Source: Ochotona curzoniae | Taxonomy: Eukaryota > Chordata > Mammalia > Lagomorpha > Ochotonidae | DNA: 64,000 bases | Direction of reading: 5' to 3' | Assembly (NCBI RefSeq): GCF_017591425.1 | Contig: NW_024466599.1 | Coordinates: forward strand, 76,116,501-76,180,500 | Shown here: positions 36,401 to 47,220 of the stretch, piece after piece | Layout: the number at the start of each line of letters is the position of its first letter | Position numbering within the stretch: position 1 is the first letter of the stretch | The notes under the pieces: model-generated | What the model was told of the DNA's origin: nothing | Database searches by the model: none | Seen by the model: the letters and a program-made list of their open reading frames with translations, nothing else | Program-made: the position numbers and the translations under genes

Positions 36401-37480
36401 CCTTAGATCCAGTCCGAGGTATTTCTTCATTCGATCTCTGCATTTTTGTAGGAGAGCAAAAAAGGTTTTGTGCTTTTGCTGTTGAATGTCCAATGCCTTG
36501 GAGGCAACGCGTGACCAGGGAGGAGTACTCTCTGACTCCTTGAATTATTTACTTTGAAATCTTTTCCTGGAATTATTGTTATTCTACTCAGGGTCAGTAT
36601 TTGGGGATTTAGTTAATAGGATATTGCTTTTCCCAAATGACCATGGCTGCTCTGTTAATTACTCCTCTGTCCCCCTGTTGGGGGAGAAGAGTAGTGAGAG
36701 GGAAATTTTCTGGGTCCTTCTGCTGAGATGTAGGTCTCTGCATTCCCAGATCCCACATCCCCCGATTCTACTGTGACCCCACTGATTTCCTTCTACCCTG
36801 AGAGACAGCGGGAAGGGGCAGACAAAAAGCGTACCAAGGTTTTACACTGGTACTCTCTTCCTCCCCTTTCAGGGGAATTTTAGGGGCCAGCAGACAGCAT
36901 AATCCATTTTTTTTGTTATAAGTATGGGGCTTTTACAGTCCCACAGAAAATTAAAGCTTAGTACATCCAATCTCCATGTCAGTGAAACTTGGGCCAACAA
37001 ATCGAGGGTTCACAAACTGGGTCTTTTGGCCAAGGAAAGCAGTGAATAGTTAAAGCTTTTTTTTGTCTTGATCTGGTCCAAGGGGCATCCCCATAGGACT
37101 CAACATCTCCAGACAACAGTTCGGAGAAATGTCAGAAGGAACTTCTTCACCCTCCTCCCCTTTAATTGCCTAGAATTCGCAATTGTCACTTTTGACTGAT
37201 CTTCGAGTTTCTGTACTCAGCTTACTTAGTGCAGATGGGCTGTGCACCACCTTGAGCTTTCCTCTGAGCTGAGCCCCTGTAGTGTGTGTTCCTTGCAAAC
37301 TCAGAGGTCTCTGGCCAATTTCCTCATGACAGAATGAAACTTCCGATTGGGACTCCACACTTGCATTGCATCTAGGATATGTCTTAATCAAGCACACCTG
37401 ACTTCTAAAAATACCTAAGGACAAAAGCCACAACAAAACACCCTGAGAATGGAAAGACAGACCACAACATGAACTCAACA
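33430..37480 (-). mobile_element. Class I (gammaretrovirus-like) ERV remnant, minus strand
   Basis: Read on the minus strand, a retroviral order can be followed. A gag-type start lies at 37,094 (ATGGGGATG), followed by matrix-like sequence. A capsid C-terminal block at 36,350-36,460 encodes a D-P-V-G-Q...R-W-P-D stretch of the kind found in gamma-type capsids. A basic, nucleocapsid-like region lies near 36,100-36,190. An integrase C-terminal block at 34,350-34,520 carries the L-P-W...R-x-x-x-R-R-K-E-A-G-F/L-S stretch seen before the Y-G-R-P region. Sequence at 33,430-33,990 may include the LTR. Stops and frameshifts are frequent and most of pol and env is missing, so the copy is defective. 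A young L1 (35,168-35,526) interrupts it. The assignment is by eye. Confidence 0.55.
35168..35526 (-). mobile_element. Young 5'-truncated L1 3' end, minus strand, with 14-bp TSD
   Basis: The tail complement (TTTATTTATTTTTTAAATTT) is followed by the C-rich complement of the L1 3' UTR polypurine tract (35,241-35,273). About 280 bp follows that matches the plus-strand L1 end at about 46,110-46,400. The perfect repeat tcacacagcattta lies at 35,154-35,167 and 35,527-35,540. Only the 3' UTR is retained, so no ORF2 is present. Confidence 0.88.
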
Positions 37481-37499
37481 AAATAATGACGAATCAGGG

Positions 37500-37865
37500 A
37501 AAAAAAATTTTTGTGTGTGTGTGTGTTCACAAAGTTACCCAATCTGTTATAGCTCATTTATAAGGTTTTGGAGGTGCATCAAATGGGATGGGCTCTGTTG
37601 TGCTGCATTAACAAGCGATCACACATTACACTACATTGTGCCATGGTCAACAGATTTGTTACACTCCCCTGGACATTCAGAGAGACAGACTCTGATTCTA
37701 TAGAGCTTTCCCAGTACGGAGGTGGAGGGAAGAACACGCAGCCTACCTGCTTGCTCAGAGCTTCTGCCCTTTCATCAGAAAGGCAGTGTCCTTGGGCAGA
37801 TGGATCAAGAGTTTTAAGAAAGTTTTGCTTATGCTTTTCGAGCATTTATGGTTTTTTCTTATTTT
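37500..37865. other. Unassigned sequence with short (GT)n
   Basis: A (GT)n run lies at 37,512-37,526. No gene is recognised. Confidence 0.3.
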
Positions 37866-37867
37866 CA

Positions 37868-38170
37868 TTTTAACTGTAAATATATTTTAACATATTCAAT
37901 GTGATTTGTAGACACAATACTAAGGCCATAATGATACTCCCTACATCTCTCCATGCTACCCACTTCCTTTTCTCTCCCTATCCTTTTTATTTGTTTCTAT
38001 ATAGCATATTTTGAACATACTTATGCAACATTTTTAACATATTTTCATTACAATGAAAAGACACAATACTTCACCAAGTAAGAGGCTAAGCACATCAAAA
38101 GCCAAAGGCCTTGGTTTATTGGGAATACAGGCGATGGCTACAAGCAATAATGGCCGTTTCTTTACGATTT
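37868..38170 (-). mobile_element. Old L1 3' UTR-like sequence, minus strand
   Basis: On the minus strand it reads AGGGAGAGAAAAGGAAGTGGG, then GGGAGTATCATTATGGCC and a run ending near AATATGTTAAAATATA. That layout is typical of old L1 3' UTRs. It is diverged and has no TSD. Confidence 0.4.
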
Positions 38171-38171
38171 A

Positions 38172-38700
38172 TTGTATGTTAGTGAAATGGACATTTATAT
38201 TTGCATCACTTTCTTAATTAAATAGTGGGCTCGGGTCATTGTTTTTTGGAGAAAGAAAAAACACATGTCAGAAGAAGTCAGAAAAATGCAGAGTAGCAAA
38301 TAAAACTGAAGAGAATAATAGAGAATAAACTAATGGTTGGTTCACATTTAGCCTTATCAAGTTACTTTAAATGCAAACGAAATAAATAATCCTACTGAGA
38401 GGCGATTTTCAGGTTTAACATAAAAGAAAAACCCGATCCTCTGCTATATATAAGACAAAGCAGACGAGAGCATCAATCAAGGTAAAAGGAAACACACAAC
38501 TGGTAGAAGAAATTAGCAGACTCACATGTCATTCCTGTGAACCCTCTCCAGGTGTCCAGGTAGGCCACTTCGTGCCTGGGCAGGCCCATGATGTTGAAAA
38601 TTTTACTGTTCTTCCTGAGTCTTAGAGTCATTCCCTGACCAGCTTTCCAGTCTCTTGCCACGGGTCATTTACCAAAGTCTTTTTTTTTTTTTTTAATCCA
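38172..38700. other. Unassigned sequence
   Basis: AT-rich DNA without a recognised element. A T-run near 38,680 precedes the L1 fragment. Confidence 0.3.
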
Positions 38701-39850
38701 AGATTTTCTAAAACCTTCAGAAATTCAACAACAGCAAAACAAACAACCCTGTTAAGAAATGACTGATGGAAATAAAGAAGAATTTTTTCAAAAGAACAAA
38801 ATCAAATGGCTACTAGACATATGAATAAAACCCACAAGTCCGTGGATTCTGGAGAGATTTCACTGTACTTGAGATGGTGAGATTGGCAGCAGTTCAGAAC
38901 TGTGGAACTATCAAAACCTCTTGAGCAGTGCCCTCGAAGCATGCCCCACATCCGGGACCCTTACATAGGTTGGACTCTGGGTGGGATTTTTCCTTTTATC
39001 TCCCCCTTATCCCAGATACAGAAAAACAAAACAAAACAAAACAAAACAAAACAAAACAAAACACAACCAAAAACACATTGAGGTTCTACCTAGCTCCAGT
39101 GAGAATGGCCTACATCCAGAAATCAACTAAAAATTGCTGATTTAGTTCATGGGTGTGAGGAAATGGTACCTTCCTCCACTATTGGTGGGAGTGTAGACTA
39201 GTACAGCCACTGTGGAAGTCAGTATGAGAAATGCCGAGACAACTGAGAATTGATCTACCACGTGATGCAGCTACTGCACTCCTGGAAATATCCAAATGAA
39301 GTGAAATCTGCATATGAAAAAAGTAATCTACAAACCTGTATTTTTAGCAACATCATCTGTGATAGCAAAGGCATGGCAACAACCCAGATACCCATCAAAA
39401 GAGGAATGGATACAGAAGATGTGGAATACCACTCAGCCAATAAAAAGAATGCAATTCTATCATTTACAACAAAATGGCTCCAGCTGGAGAATGTTGTACT
39501 GTGTGAAGATACTTTGTATTACCCAGCTTTACCCACCAATAAAAGGGGGACTCTCAATGAATCAGTTAAATGTATCTTGATAATATAATACTAGACTTCC
39601 TACCTTTGTTTATACCTGCAACACCGTGGAACACTTAAATAGCAGAATGTTCAATAGCTAAATGTTAACTGTTAGCAGAAGATTAGACTACTGTGATGGT
39701 ATGGGGGGTGGAATAGTGGGAGGGAGATACAGGGAAGAGGAAAGGGAGAGGGGGGCGGTCCCTGTACCTACAAAGCTGTATCATTGAAAATAATATAAAG
39801 AGAACAAAATGTTGAGGACTAAAGCGACATTATGGATAGATATTGGACCT
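38700..39850 (+). mobile_element. L1 3' portion (ORF2 C-terminus and 3' UTR), plus strand
   Basis: The sequence GGCTACTAGACATATGAATA, CACATTGAGGTTCTACC, TCCTGGAAATATCCAAATGAAG and GTGGAATACCACTCAGCC is the L1 ORF2 C-terminus. A G-rich 3' UTR tract lies at 39,712-39,757, and the 3' end is near 39,850. A 112-codon frame (39,250-39,588) survives but is only an ORF2 fragment. A short insertion (about 38,838-39,064) interrupts it. Confidence 0.8.
38838..39064 (+). mobile_element. Unidentified short retroposon with (AAAAC)n tail
   Basis: About 185 bp that does not match L1 ends in eight or so AAAAC units (about 39,022-39,064). L1 sequence resumes immediately after it. Similar A/C-rich words (AAAACCCACAAG before, AAAACACAACC after) may be a decayed TSD. 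It does not resemble C-SINE. The identity is unknown. Confidence 0.45.
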
Positions 39851-40890
39851 TAAGAATTTCCATCTGCAGAAGACTGGGTACTCAAGTCTTTTCTCTGGCT
39901 TAGCCATTCTCCAATTCCTTTAAATAGAAAAGTGCATTTAACCTAGACATTCAAGCTGTTCTCAGCCTGGTTTTATTTATTTATTTTTATTTTAAAAAAT
40001 TCTTGCCATTTTGTAGGTGGAATAGGCGAGTCTCAATGCTGACCAGAACTAGTCGTTACTGCTCATGGATTTAGCTAAGTCTTATGTGTATTCTGCCTCC
40101 TGTAGCTGTCCATGAGATGTTCTCATGGTGATAGCATTACCAAAAAAAGTATTTGAGATTTCACTTAGTTTTGGGTTTGTAACTCATGGATTAAAGGAGT
40201 GTGCAAATATTAAACGCAATCCGAGTTTTGTAACATGCAACATTGTAGGTTTTAAAAAATGCCTGTCATATTCAGGACAATATAATCAAAGGCATTAGAA
40301 CTTGCCAGCACTTGTATAGCAGGCGTTTGGGATGGCTGGAATAATTAATCCATATTTCTGTTACTCAGTGACTACCTATCTGTTAGATTGTCTAACTTTT
40401 AAGAGGAACTGTAAAGCTTTCTGTGAAATATGACTCAAGCAAGATAAAAAAACATTGTTATACATTTTAATCATAGAAGGCTCCGAGAAAACTCTAATAT
40501 TTTCTGAAATGCCTCAAAAATTTATGTTAATCCTGAAACGTCTAAATATTCAGGAACATGAACAAGTATGGGTTATGAAAGATATTATGTCACCATAATC
40601 TTCATCGTCTTTCACAAGAATTGCCAGTGGCTAAAAGTAGGCTTGTATAACAGAAAGGAAAATTGATGAATTGACATGTGTTATACATGCTAATGTGGAT
40701 TAGTTAAAAGAAATAGAAAACTCACAAAATCTCAGCTGAAATGTGCACATCTTACTTCTAAAAGTCTGTTGCTAGATTAATGCTTCAGTTCATACGTGTT
40801 AGTATGGTATAATCATGGAAACAGTGTATTAAGGTTTTACAGAGTTTGGTCATTTTTATTTCCCTAACAATTTTATTTTAAAATCATATC
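39850..40890. other. Unassigned AT-rich sequence
   Basis: There is 1 kb without a recognised repeat, RNA or exon. Confidence 0.35.
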
Positions 40891-40892
40891 TT

Positions 40893-41207
40893 GGGCCCAG
40901 CATGACAGACTAGTTGCTTAAGTCCTCATCTTTCACCTGCCAGGATTCCATGTGGGCATCGGATCATGTCACGGCAGCCCCACTTCCCATCCAGCTTCCT
41001 GCTTGTGGCCTGGGAAAGCAGTCGAGGACGGCCCAAATCTTGGGACCCTGTACCCACGTGGGAGACCCGGAAGAGGCTGCTGGCTCATGGCTTCGGATTG
41101 GCTGAGCTATGGATGTAGCGGTTGCTTGGGGAGTGAACCAGTGGCTGGAAGATCTCTGTCTGTCCTTTTCTCTGTATATCTGACTTTCCAAGAAAATTAA
41201 ACTTTTG
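40893..41207 (+). mobile_element. C-SINE, plus strand
   Basis: The head GGGCCCAGCATGACAGAC leads through GGAAAGCAGTCGAGGACGGCCC to CTGACTTTCCAAGAAAATTAAAC. It is moderately diverged at the head and tail. Confidence 0.88.
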
Positions 41208-41209
41208 AT

Positions 41210-41668
41210 CTGTTGACTGCGTTGATTAAAGGAGTTTCTCATTCCACACATTTCTGCTCTTTTTGTGCATTTGCAAGTAACAAATCTAAATGTGTATATA
41301 TATATACACGCTTGGCAGCTAGGAGCTCAAGTTTCTCTCACTTTGCCTCTCCATGCTGGTGTTGTGACCAGATTTTTCAGAAATGTATTTCTGGGTTTTG
41401 AAATGCAAATTCTGATCTGTGGGGAGAAGTTGTTTTTAAAACAGGCTCACCCCTTGGGTTGTCATTTGGATTATCAGAGGGGCTCCTGACCCACATTTCA
41501 GATGTTTGCTGACAACCCATATCCTGTACACGTCATTATTGCAATGGATTACTTGGTCTGTCTACAGTGCCACTGGAGTTTTTAATACTTTCAATTGATT
41601 TTTACCTTTGAAGACAAAATTATTATAAACGGAAGTATATTTGGGGTGCTTTGGGTTGTTTTAAAACA
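41210..41668. other. Unassigned sequence
   Basis: Short spacer between two plus-strand SINEs, with a small (TA)n near 41,295. Nothing recognised. Confidence 0.3.
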
Positions 41669-41669
41669 C

Positions 41670-42006
41670 AGGGGCCCAGCGCGGTGGCAAAGTGGTTAAG
41701 GTCCTAGCCTTGCACGCCCGGGGTCCCATATGGGCGCCAGTTCTAATCCCGGCAGCCCCGTTTCCCTTCCAGCTCCCCGCCTGTGGCCCGGGAAATCAGT
41801 CGAGGACGGCCCAAAGCTTTGGGACCCTGCACCCTTGTGGGAGACCCGGAAGAGGCTCCTGGCTTCGGATAGGCATAGTATCGGTCCATTGCGCTCACTT
41901 GGGGAGTGAATCATCGGACGGAAGATCTTCCTCTCTGTCTCTCCTCCTCTCTGTATATCCACCTTTCCAATAAAAAAATAACAAAAATAAATCTTTAAAA
42001 AAAAAA
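41670..42006 (+). mobile_element. Young C-SINE, plus strand
   Basis: The complete head GGGGCCCAGCGCGGTGGCAAAG is followed by a near-consensus body and AACAAAAATAAATCTTTAAAAAA. A short aaaacac repeat on both sides may be the TSD, but it is weak. Confidence 0.93.
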
Positions 42007-42211
42007 ACACTTACAGATGATTTATGTAGATAAAATGTGCTTGACAAATCTCTTTCCATATTTGGCTGAATTTTTAGTACCACAAAATATTTTCCAGTTG
42101 GCACACGTTTTCTTGAACTTGCTTTGGAAAGTATATTTGAATAGTTCGATATGTGTCAGTTAATTAAATGGAATCAATGTATGTTATTAAAGTCACCTAT
42201 ATGTTTATATC

Positions 42212-42425
42212 TGATTTATTTATTTGAATGGGAGATTTAGAAGAAAAGAGAAAGAAAGAAAGAAATGGCTGTGACTGGATCAAGCAGACACCGGGAGCCT
42301 GCACCTCCAACTGGTCTCCCACGTGAGTACAAGGTGCCAAGGATACTGGCCATCATCTTCTGCCTTGCCTGGCACATTAGTAGGAGTGGAATCAGAGCAA
42401 GGCATCCAGGGCTTCTGTCATGAGT
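42212..42425 (-). mobile_element. Old C-SINE fragment, minus strand
   Basis: TGATTTATTTATTTGAATGGGAG is the tail complement. CACCGGGAGCCTGCACC and GGTCTCCCACGTGAGTACAAGG are diverged body pieces. The head is lost. Confidence 0.6.
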
Positions 42426-42595
42426 GACACACATAAGATGACTCTGTTTGTGATTAATGCAGGATCAGCATCAAGGGGTTTCAGGAGCATAGTTTCTTGG
42501 TACTTAAGCAACTGGTGACCATTTGTCCTGGTACCTTAAAATAAAAATTAAAAAAAAGGGTGAGGGCAGGATTCAGATGCACACCCATGTGAGAT

Positions 42596-42712
<117 letters not shown>

Positions 42713-43040
42713 CTTAAGATTTATTTATTTTATTGGAAAGGCAGATGTACAGAGAGGAGGAGAGACAGAGAGGAAGATCTTTGGACCATTGATTCACTCC
42801 CCCAAGTGATTGCAATGGCCTGTGCTGTGCCGATCTGAAGTCAGGAGCCAGGAGTTCTTCCAGGTCTCCCATGCAGGTGCAGGGTCCCAAGGCTTTGGGC
42901 TGTCCTCGACTGCTTTCCCAGGCCACAAGCAGGGAGCTGGATGGGAAGTGGAGCTGCCGGGAATAGAACCGGTGACCATATGGGATCCTGGTGCATTAAA
43001 GGCGAGGACCTTAACCATTACGCTATCGTGCTGGGGCCCC
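42713..43040 (-). mobile_element. C-SINE, minus strand
   Basis: TTAAGATTTATTTATTTTATTGG leads through a well-kept body to the head complement CGTGCTGGGGCCCC. The TTTC tract on its left stands in for the plain poly-A tail. Confidence 0.9.
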
Positions 43041-43281
43041 CCACGTGGGATGTTGATACACGGGTACCATCTTAACTGCATGAGCCTCAATATTGGCTGC
43101 TAAAATAATGGTTAAATTTGATTAATTTTAAGTTGGAATGAAGGCCATCATGGGTTGAAATTAGCATCCAGCGTTATAGTTTACTATTTTGCCTGTCTCT
43201 TCTCTAGGAACTCCCCAACGCATCCTTTGGGAGAGCAGGCCAGCATCTCCTTCGTGTATGCATTTGCTTTGTCTCTTAAGA

Positions 43282-43522
43282 CTATCGATTTAGTTATTCA
43301 AAAGGCTGAGTGACAGAGAGAAAGGAAGACGCACAGAGACAGATTTCTTTCGTCATGCTGGTTCACTCCCATGATGGTCACGATAACCAGAACTGGGCCA
43401 GAATGAAGTCAGGACATAAGAACTCTGTTCTACTCTCTCGCATGGGTGGCAGGAGGCCAGGTCCTTGGGCTGTCTTCTGTTGCTTTAACAGAGAGCTGGA
43501 TCAAAAATGGAGCAACTAGCAC
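43282..43522 (-). mobile_element. Old C-SINE, minus strand, head missing
   Basis: CGATTTAGTTATTCAAAAGGC is the tail complement. CATGCTGGTTCACTCCCATGATGG and CCAGGTCCTTGGGCTGTCTTC are body pieces. Confidence 0.65.
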
Positions 43523-43679
43523 TCTGCATTATACCATGTCTCATGCATCCATTCCACCTGCATCCAGCGACTGGGCACTCAACTCCTGCTCATCTGCTTC
43601 TAAGCCTATTGGGTAACCTTACAATTAAAAGGGGTTTTAGAGTAGAGCAAGGTGCTGCACCCTTAAGAGCTAAGTGCCT

Positions 43680-44120
43680 CCCAGGAGCTCTGCCTCCACA
43701 GTCACTGTGGAGGACAGTATGGAGATTCCTCAGAGATCTGAAAATAGATCTACTGTGTGGCCCAGACATTCCACTGCAAAGGAAATGAAATGGGCATATA
43801 AGGGAGTTCTTTGTATATCCGTGTTTACTGTAGCTCAGTTCACACTAGCTGATGTATGGAAGCAACCCAGATGTCTCTCAAGAGAAGAGTTAGATTATAA
43901 AAGAGTGTGGTGTGGAATACTACTTAGCCATAAAAATGAAATCCTGTCTTTCATGACAAAATCTATGCGATTGGAAGGCATTATGCCTACTGAGATAAAG
44001 CAGTCCCAAAATGACAAATTTCATTTGTTTTTCCTGGTAATCAATGTGGTAACTAATACACAGAGTTAAAAAAAATGTAACTTATGTAAATTATGTAACC
44101 TCTATGTAAAAAAACCTTGT
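43680..44120 (+). mobile_element. Old L1 3' portion, plus strand
   Basis: GTATGGAGATTCCTCAGAGA, AAGGAAATGAAATGGGCATA, GGAATACTACTTAGCCATAA and GAAATCCTGTCTTTCATGAC match the ORF2 C-terminus. A short A-rich 3' end lies near 44,065-44,115. A 131-codon frame remains but is only a fragment of ORF2. Confidence 0.78.
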
Positions 44121-44956
44121 TGCATGGGAGATTATGTTTTCGTTTGGGTTTGTAGAAGACATAGATGGTCGAGCTACAGCAGCATCCAAGTGCATGTAAC
44201 TTGGAAATGGCCTGAAGTTATGCTCAGAGGAGCTGACCCTTCAGCACTGGGGTACGAGAGACAGTCCTACTATGGACCATGCTAAATGATGATGACAAAC
44301 AGGCCTCCTGGGAAGCAGTAATGCAGAGATTATCAGGCACACCGATGCAACGTCGGGGCTAGCTCATCAAGGCATGCCTGCTTTTTCCAATTCCTTGCTT
44401 TCTACTCTGACTTCCTCAACTCCACTCTGTAGATTCCCACTTTCTCATATAAAGCAGCACCACATGAGTTTAAGGCACAGGCTCTTCTTAGTAAGTGGGC
44501 TAAGGAAAAGGTGCAAATAAAAGTAAAGTTTAGATAAGTATGTCTCCCACTCTGATGCAAAATTTTGACCAAGGGAGGATAGGAGTGGTGTATTGCCATG
44601 AAACGAGGCAAAGAGGTGGCCCAGAAGTGGAGCTGGTACACAGGAGCCATGATTTTGTAGGGGGCAGCTGCATGTGTGCGCCATGGAGCAGTGAGTGTAC
44701 GCAGCAAATCGGAAAGCTTGCACTCACTTTACTCCTCCGACAGGCACCTTTTCAGGCAGCTGACTTGAATTCATCACACAAACCACATATTAGGATAGGA
44801 GCTGGACCCGTTCATGGACGATACAAAACAAAACATAATTATCAACATGTCAAAGATATGCCATGTTACAAATTGTACAATGAAGCACAAATATAGGAGG
44901 TCAGGGAAGAGAATAAGCACAGGATAATATTAAACACAGCTTGACAGAATAAGTGT
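44121..44956. other. Unassigned sequence with a 118-codon open frame
   Basis: A plus frame at 44,540-44,896 stays open for 118 codons, and minus frames overlap it. I see no recognised domain, signal peptide or family, and nothing argues for translation. It could be an old retroposed gene fragment or chance. Confidence 0.25.
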
Positions 44957-44973
44957 AAGAATACCAGAAAATG

Positions 44974-45303
44974 GGCCCGGCGCGGTGGCGCAAGTGGTTA
45001 AAGGTCCTCACCTCGCACGCCCGGGATCCCATATGGGCGCCGGTTCTAATCCCGGCAGCCCCGCTTCCCTTCCAGCTCCCTGCCTGTGGCCTGGGAAAGC
45101 AGTTGAGGACGGCCCAAAGCTTTGGGACCCTGCACCCTTGTGGGAGACCCGGAAGAGGCTCCTGGCTTCGGATGGGCATAGTATCGGCCCGTTGCGCTCA
45201 CTTGGGGAGTGAATCATCGGACGGAAGATCTTCCTCTCTGTCTCTCCTCTCTGTATATCCGCCTTTCCAATGAAAAAATAATAAAAAATAAATCTTTAAA
45301 AAA
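44974..45303 (+). mobile_element. Young full-length C-SINE, plus strand, with 17-bp TSD
   Basis: The complete head GGGCCCGGCGCGGTGGCGCAAG is followed by a consensus-like body and AATAAAAAATAAATCTTTAAA. The perfect repeat aagaataccagaaaatg lies at 44,957-44,973 and 45,304-45,320. This is the best-preserved copy in the window and a good reference for the local subfamily. Confidence 0.96.
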
Positions 45304-45383
45304 AAGAATACCAGAAAATGAGAAATTGTCATCCAGTCCACATTGCAATAAAAGAAAGAAACCAGTCAAAACAAGCAAATCTA

Positions 45384-45711
45384 GGGGTTGGCACTGTGGC
45401 TCAACAGGCTAATTCTCTGCCTGGAAGTTATGACATGGCCTATCGGTGCTGGTGCATGTCCTGGCTCTTTCACTTCTAATCCAACTCTAACCTTATGAAC
45501 TGGGAGAGCAGCAGTGGATGGCCCAGGTCCCCAGGGCCCGTGTACCAATGTGGGAGACCTGGGGGACGTGCCTGGCTCCTGGTTTCAGATCAGCTCAGCT
45601 CTGGCCTTGGTGGCAATTTCTGGAGTGAACCAGTAGATGGAAGACCTTTCTGTCTTTCCTTCTCCCTCTGTGAAATCCAATTTACAAATAAACAAGTCCT
45701 TAAAAAAACAT
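45384..45711 (+). mobile_element. Old C-SINE, plus strand
   Basis: The head GGGGTTGGCACTGTGGCTC leads through GGAGAGCAGCAGTGGATGGCCC to TTTACAAATAAACAAGTCC. It belongs to an older subfamily than the neighbour at 44,974. Confidence 0.85.
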
Positions 45712-46580
45712 TGATTTTATTTATGTGAAAGACAGGTTTACACAGAGAGAGGAATAGTCAAAGGAGAAAGAGATCTTCCATCCACCAGATCACTGCTCTG
45801 CAATGACGGGGTTGCTCCAGGCAGAAATCATCAACTCAGGCTTCTGTTAGAATCTGCCACACGGTATGATACTAATGTTTTGGAAGTTGTTTAGATTCGC
45901 TTTATGTCCTATCATGTGGTCGATTCTGGAGAAGGTGCCATGCACCGCTGAGAAGAATGTATAGTCTGTGGCCTTAGGATAAAAAGTTCTATATATGTCT
46001 ACTAAGTCCAGTTGTTCTATTGTTTGTGTGAGCTCTGTTGTTTCTTTGTTGAGTTTTTGTTTCGTAGACCGGTCCATTGTTGTTAGAGGTGTGTTGAGAT
46101 CGCCTTGATACTGAGGCCTTGTTGGGGCTTTTAACTGACCGGATCTTTACTCTGTTAGACCTATCTTCAGACCATAGAAGGTCTCCCCAAGAGGCCACTG
46201 AACTTATCTGGACAATAAGACGCTGAACTTTATGCTAGGCATGTGTTTGCAAGCAATGAATCTCAACTGAACTTGAACTATGGTTATGCAACAAGGTGGA
46301 GGAATCCACCATGGGGGGAGGGGTATGGGAGGGGTGGGGGAAATCCCCAGCGCCTATAAAACTGTACTACATAATACAATGTAAGCAACAATAAATAAAA
46401 AAATATATATATAAAAAAAAGAAAGAATCTGCCACACGATGGCAAGGACCCAAGTACTCGAGCCATCTTCTGTTGCTTTCCCTAGTGCAAGAGCAGGGAG
46501 CTGGATCAGAAGTGGAGCTGCTGGAACTCAGTCTAGTACTGATATGGCTCAAGCCACTATGCCACAGTGCGTACTTGGGG
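45706..46580 (-). mobile_element. Old C-SINE, minus strand, interrupted by an L1
   Basis: The left part (45,706-45,863) has the tail complement TTGATTTTATTTATGTGAAAG and GATCTTCCATCCACCAG. The right part (46,439-46,580) continues with CCATCTTCTGTTGCTTTCC and a head ending CGTACTTGGGGCC. The two halves flank the L1 at 45,864-46,423 and join correctly at its TSD. Confidence 0.85.
45864..46423 (+). mobile_element. Young 5'-inverted L1 (twin-primed), with 15-bp TSD
   Basis: The right part (about 46,110-46,423) is a plus-strand L1 3' UTR with the G-rich tract at 46,313-46,340, AACAATAAATAAA and an A-rich tail. The left part (45,864 to about 46,110) is L1 ORF2 endonuclease sequence in the opposite orientation. 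On the minus strand, 77 codons (46,077-45,847) are open and include a T-F-S-R-I-D-H-M-I-G stretch typical of L1 endonuclease. The perfect repeat agaatctgccacacg lies at 45,849-45,863 and 46,424-46,438. A single insertion with an inverted 5' part and an internal deletion explains this. Confidence 0.88.
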
Positions 46581-46692
46581 CCATCACCTGATGCTTTTAG
46601 GATGTGTATTTACAGAAAGCTGAAATCACAACTTGAATCAGAACTCAAAACCCAGGTACGTCTGTGTGGGATGGGGATAATCCAAAGGATTG

Positions 46693-47030
46693 TATTTTTA
46701 AAAAAGAATATATTTCTTTACTTGAAAGACAACGACAGAGAGTAGATCAAAGACAAAAGGAGAGGGATCTTCTGCATTCTGGTTCACTCCCTAAATGACC
46801 ATAGTGGCTGGGTCTGTGCCAGATGGAAGTCAAGCACATGCAGACTTATCTGGATCTCCTACATGGGTGACAGGGGACCAAATAACTGGGCCATCTGCCA
46901 CCTTCCCAGACATATTTGTGGGATGTTGAATTGGAAAAAGAGCACTCGGTAATCAGAGTAGCAATTGGATGTGGAATGCTCAGACTATAAGCATCATCTT
47001 CAAATGCTTGTTGCCCAATGCCAGCCCCAA
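46693..47030 (-). mobile_element. Old C-SINE, minus strand
   Basis: TTTAAAAAAGAATATATTTC is the tail complement. TTCTGGTTCACTCCCTAAATG, CTGGATCTCCTACATGGGTG and the head CCCAATGCCAGCCCC follow. Divergence is high. Confidence 0.75.
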
Positions 47031-47039
47031 AGTAGATTC

Positions 47040-47220
47040 TTAGCTACTGTTCCATGAATATAGTGTTTTGATTACATATTTCAGACTACAGATAAAAAAA
47101 TATAAACACAGAGACGGAGGGAAGTTGTGAGGGAATATCATTATATTCTTTGAATTGTATCTATGAACTGTACTGAATCTGTCAAAACTAATTAAATCAA
47201 AGAAACAAAATAAATGAATC
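47040..47220 (+). mobile_element. Old L1 3' UTR end, plus strand
   Basis: GGGAATATCATTATATTC, GAATTGTATCTATGAACTG and the ending TTAAATCAAAGAAACAAAATA match the usual order at an old L1 3' end. It is short, 5'-truncated and diverged. Confidence 0.5.

Noticed and set aside
39250..39588. 112-codon frame as a gene
   Set aside because: It is the C-terminal fragment of L1 ORF2, identifiable by the sequence around GGAATACCACTCAGCC.
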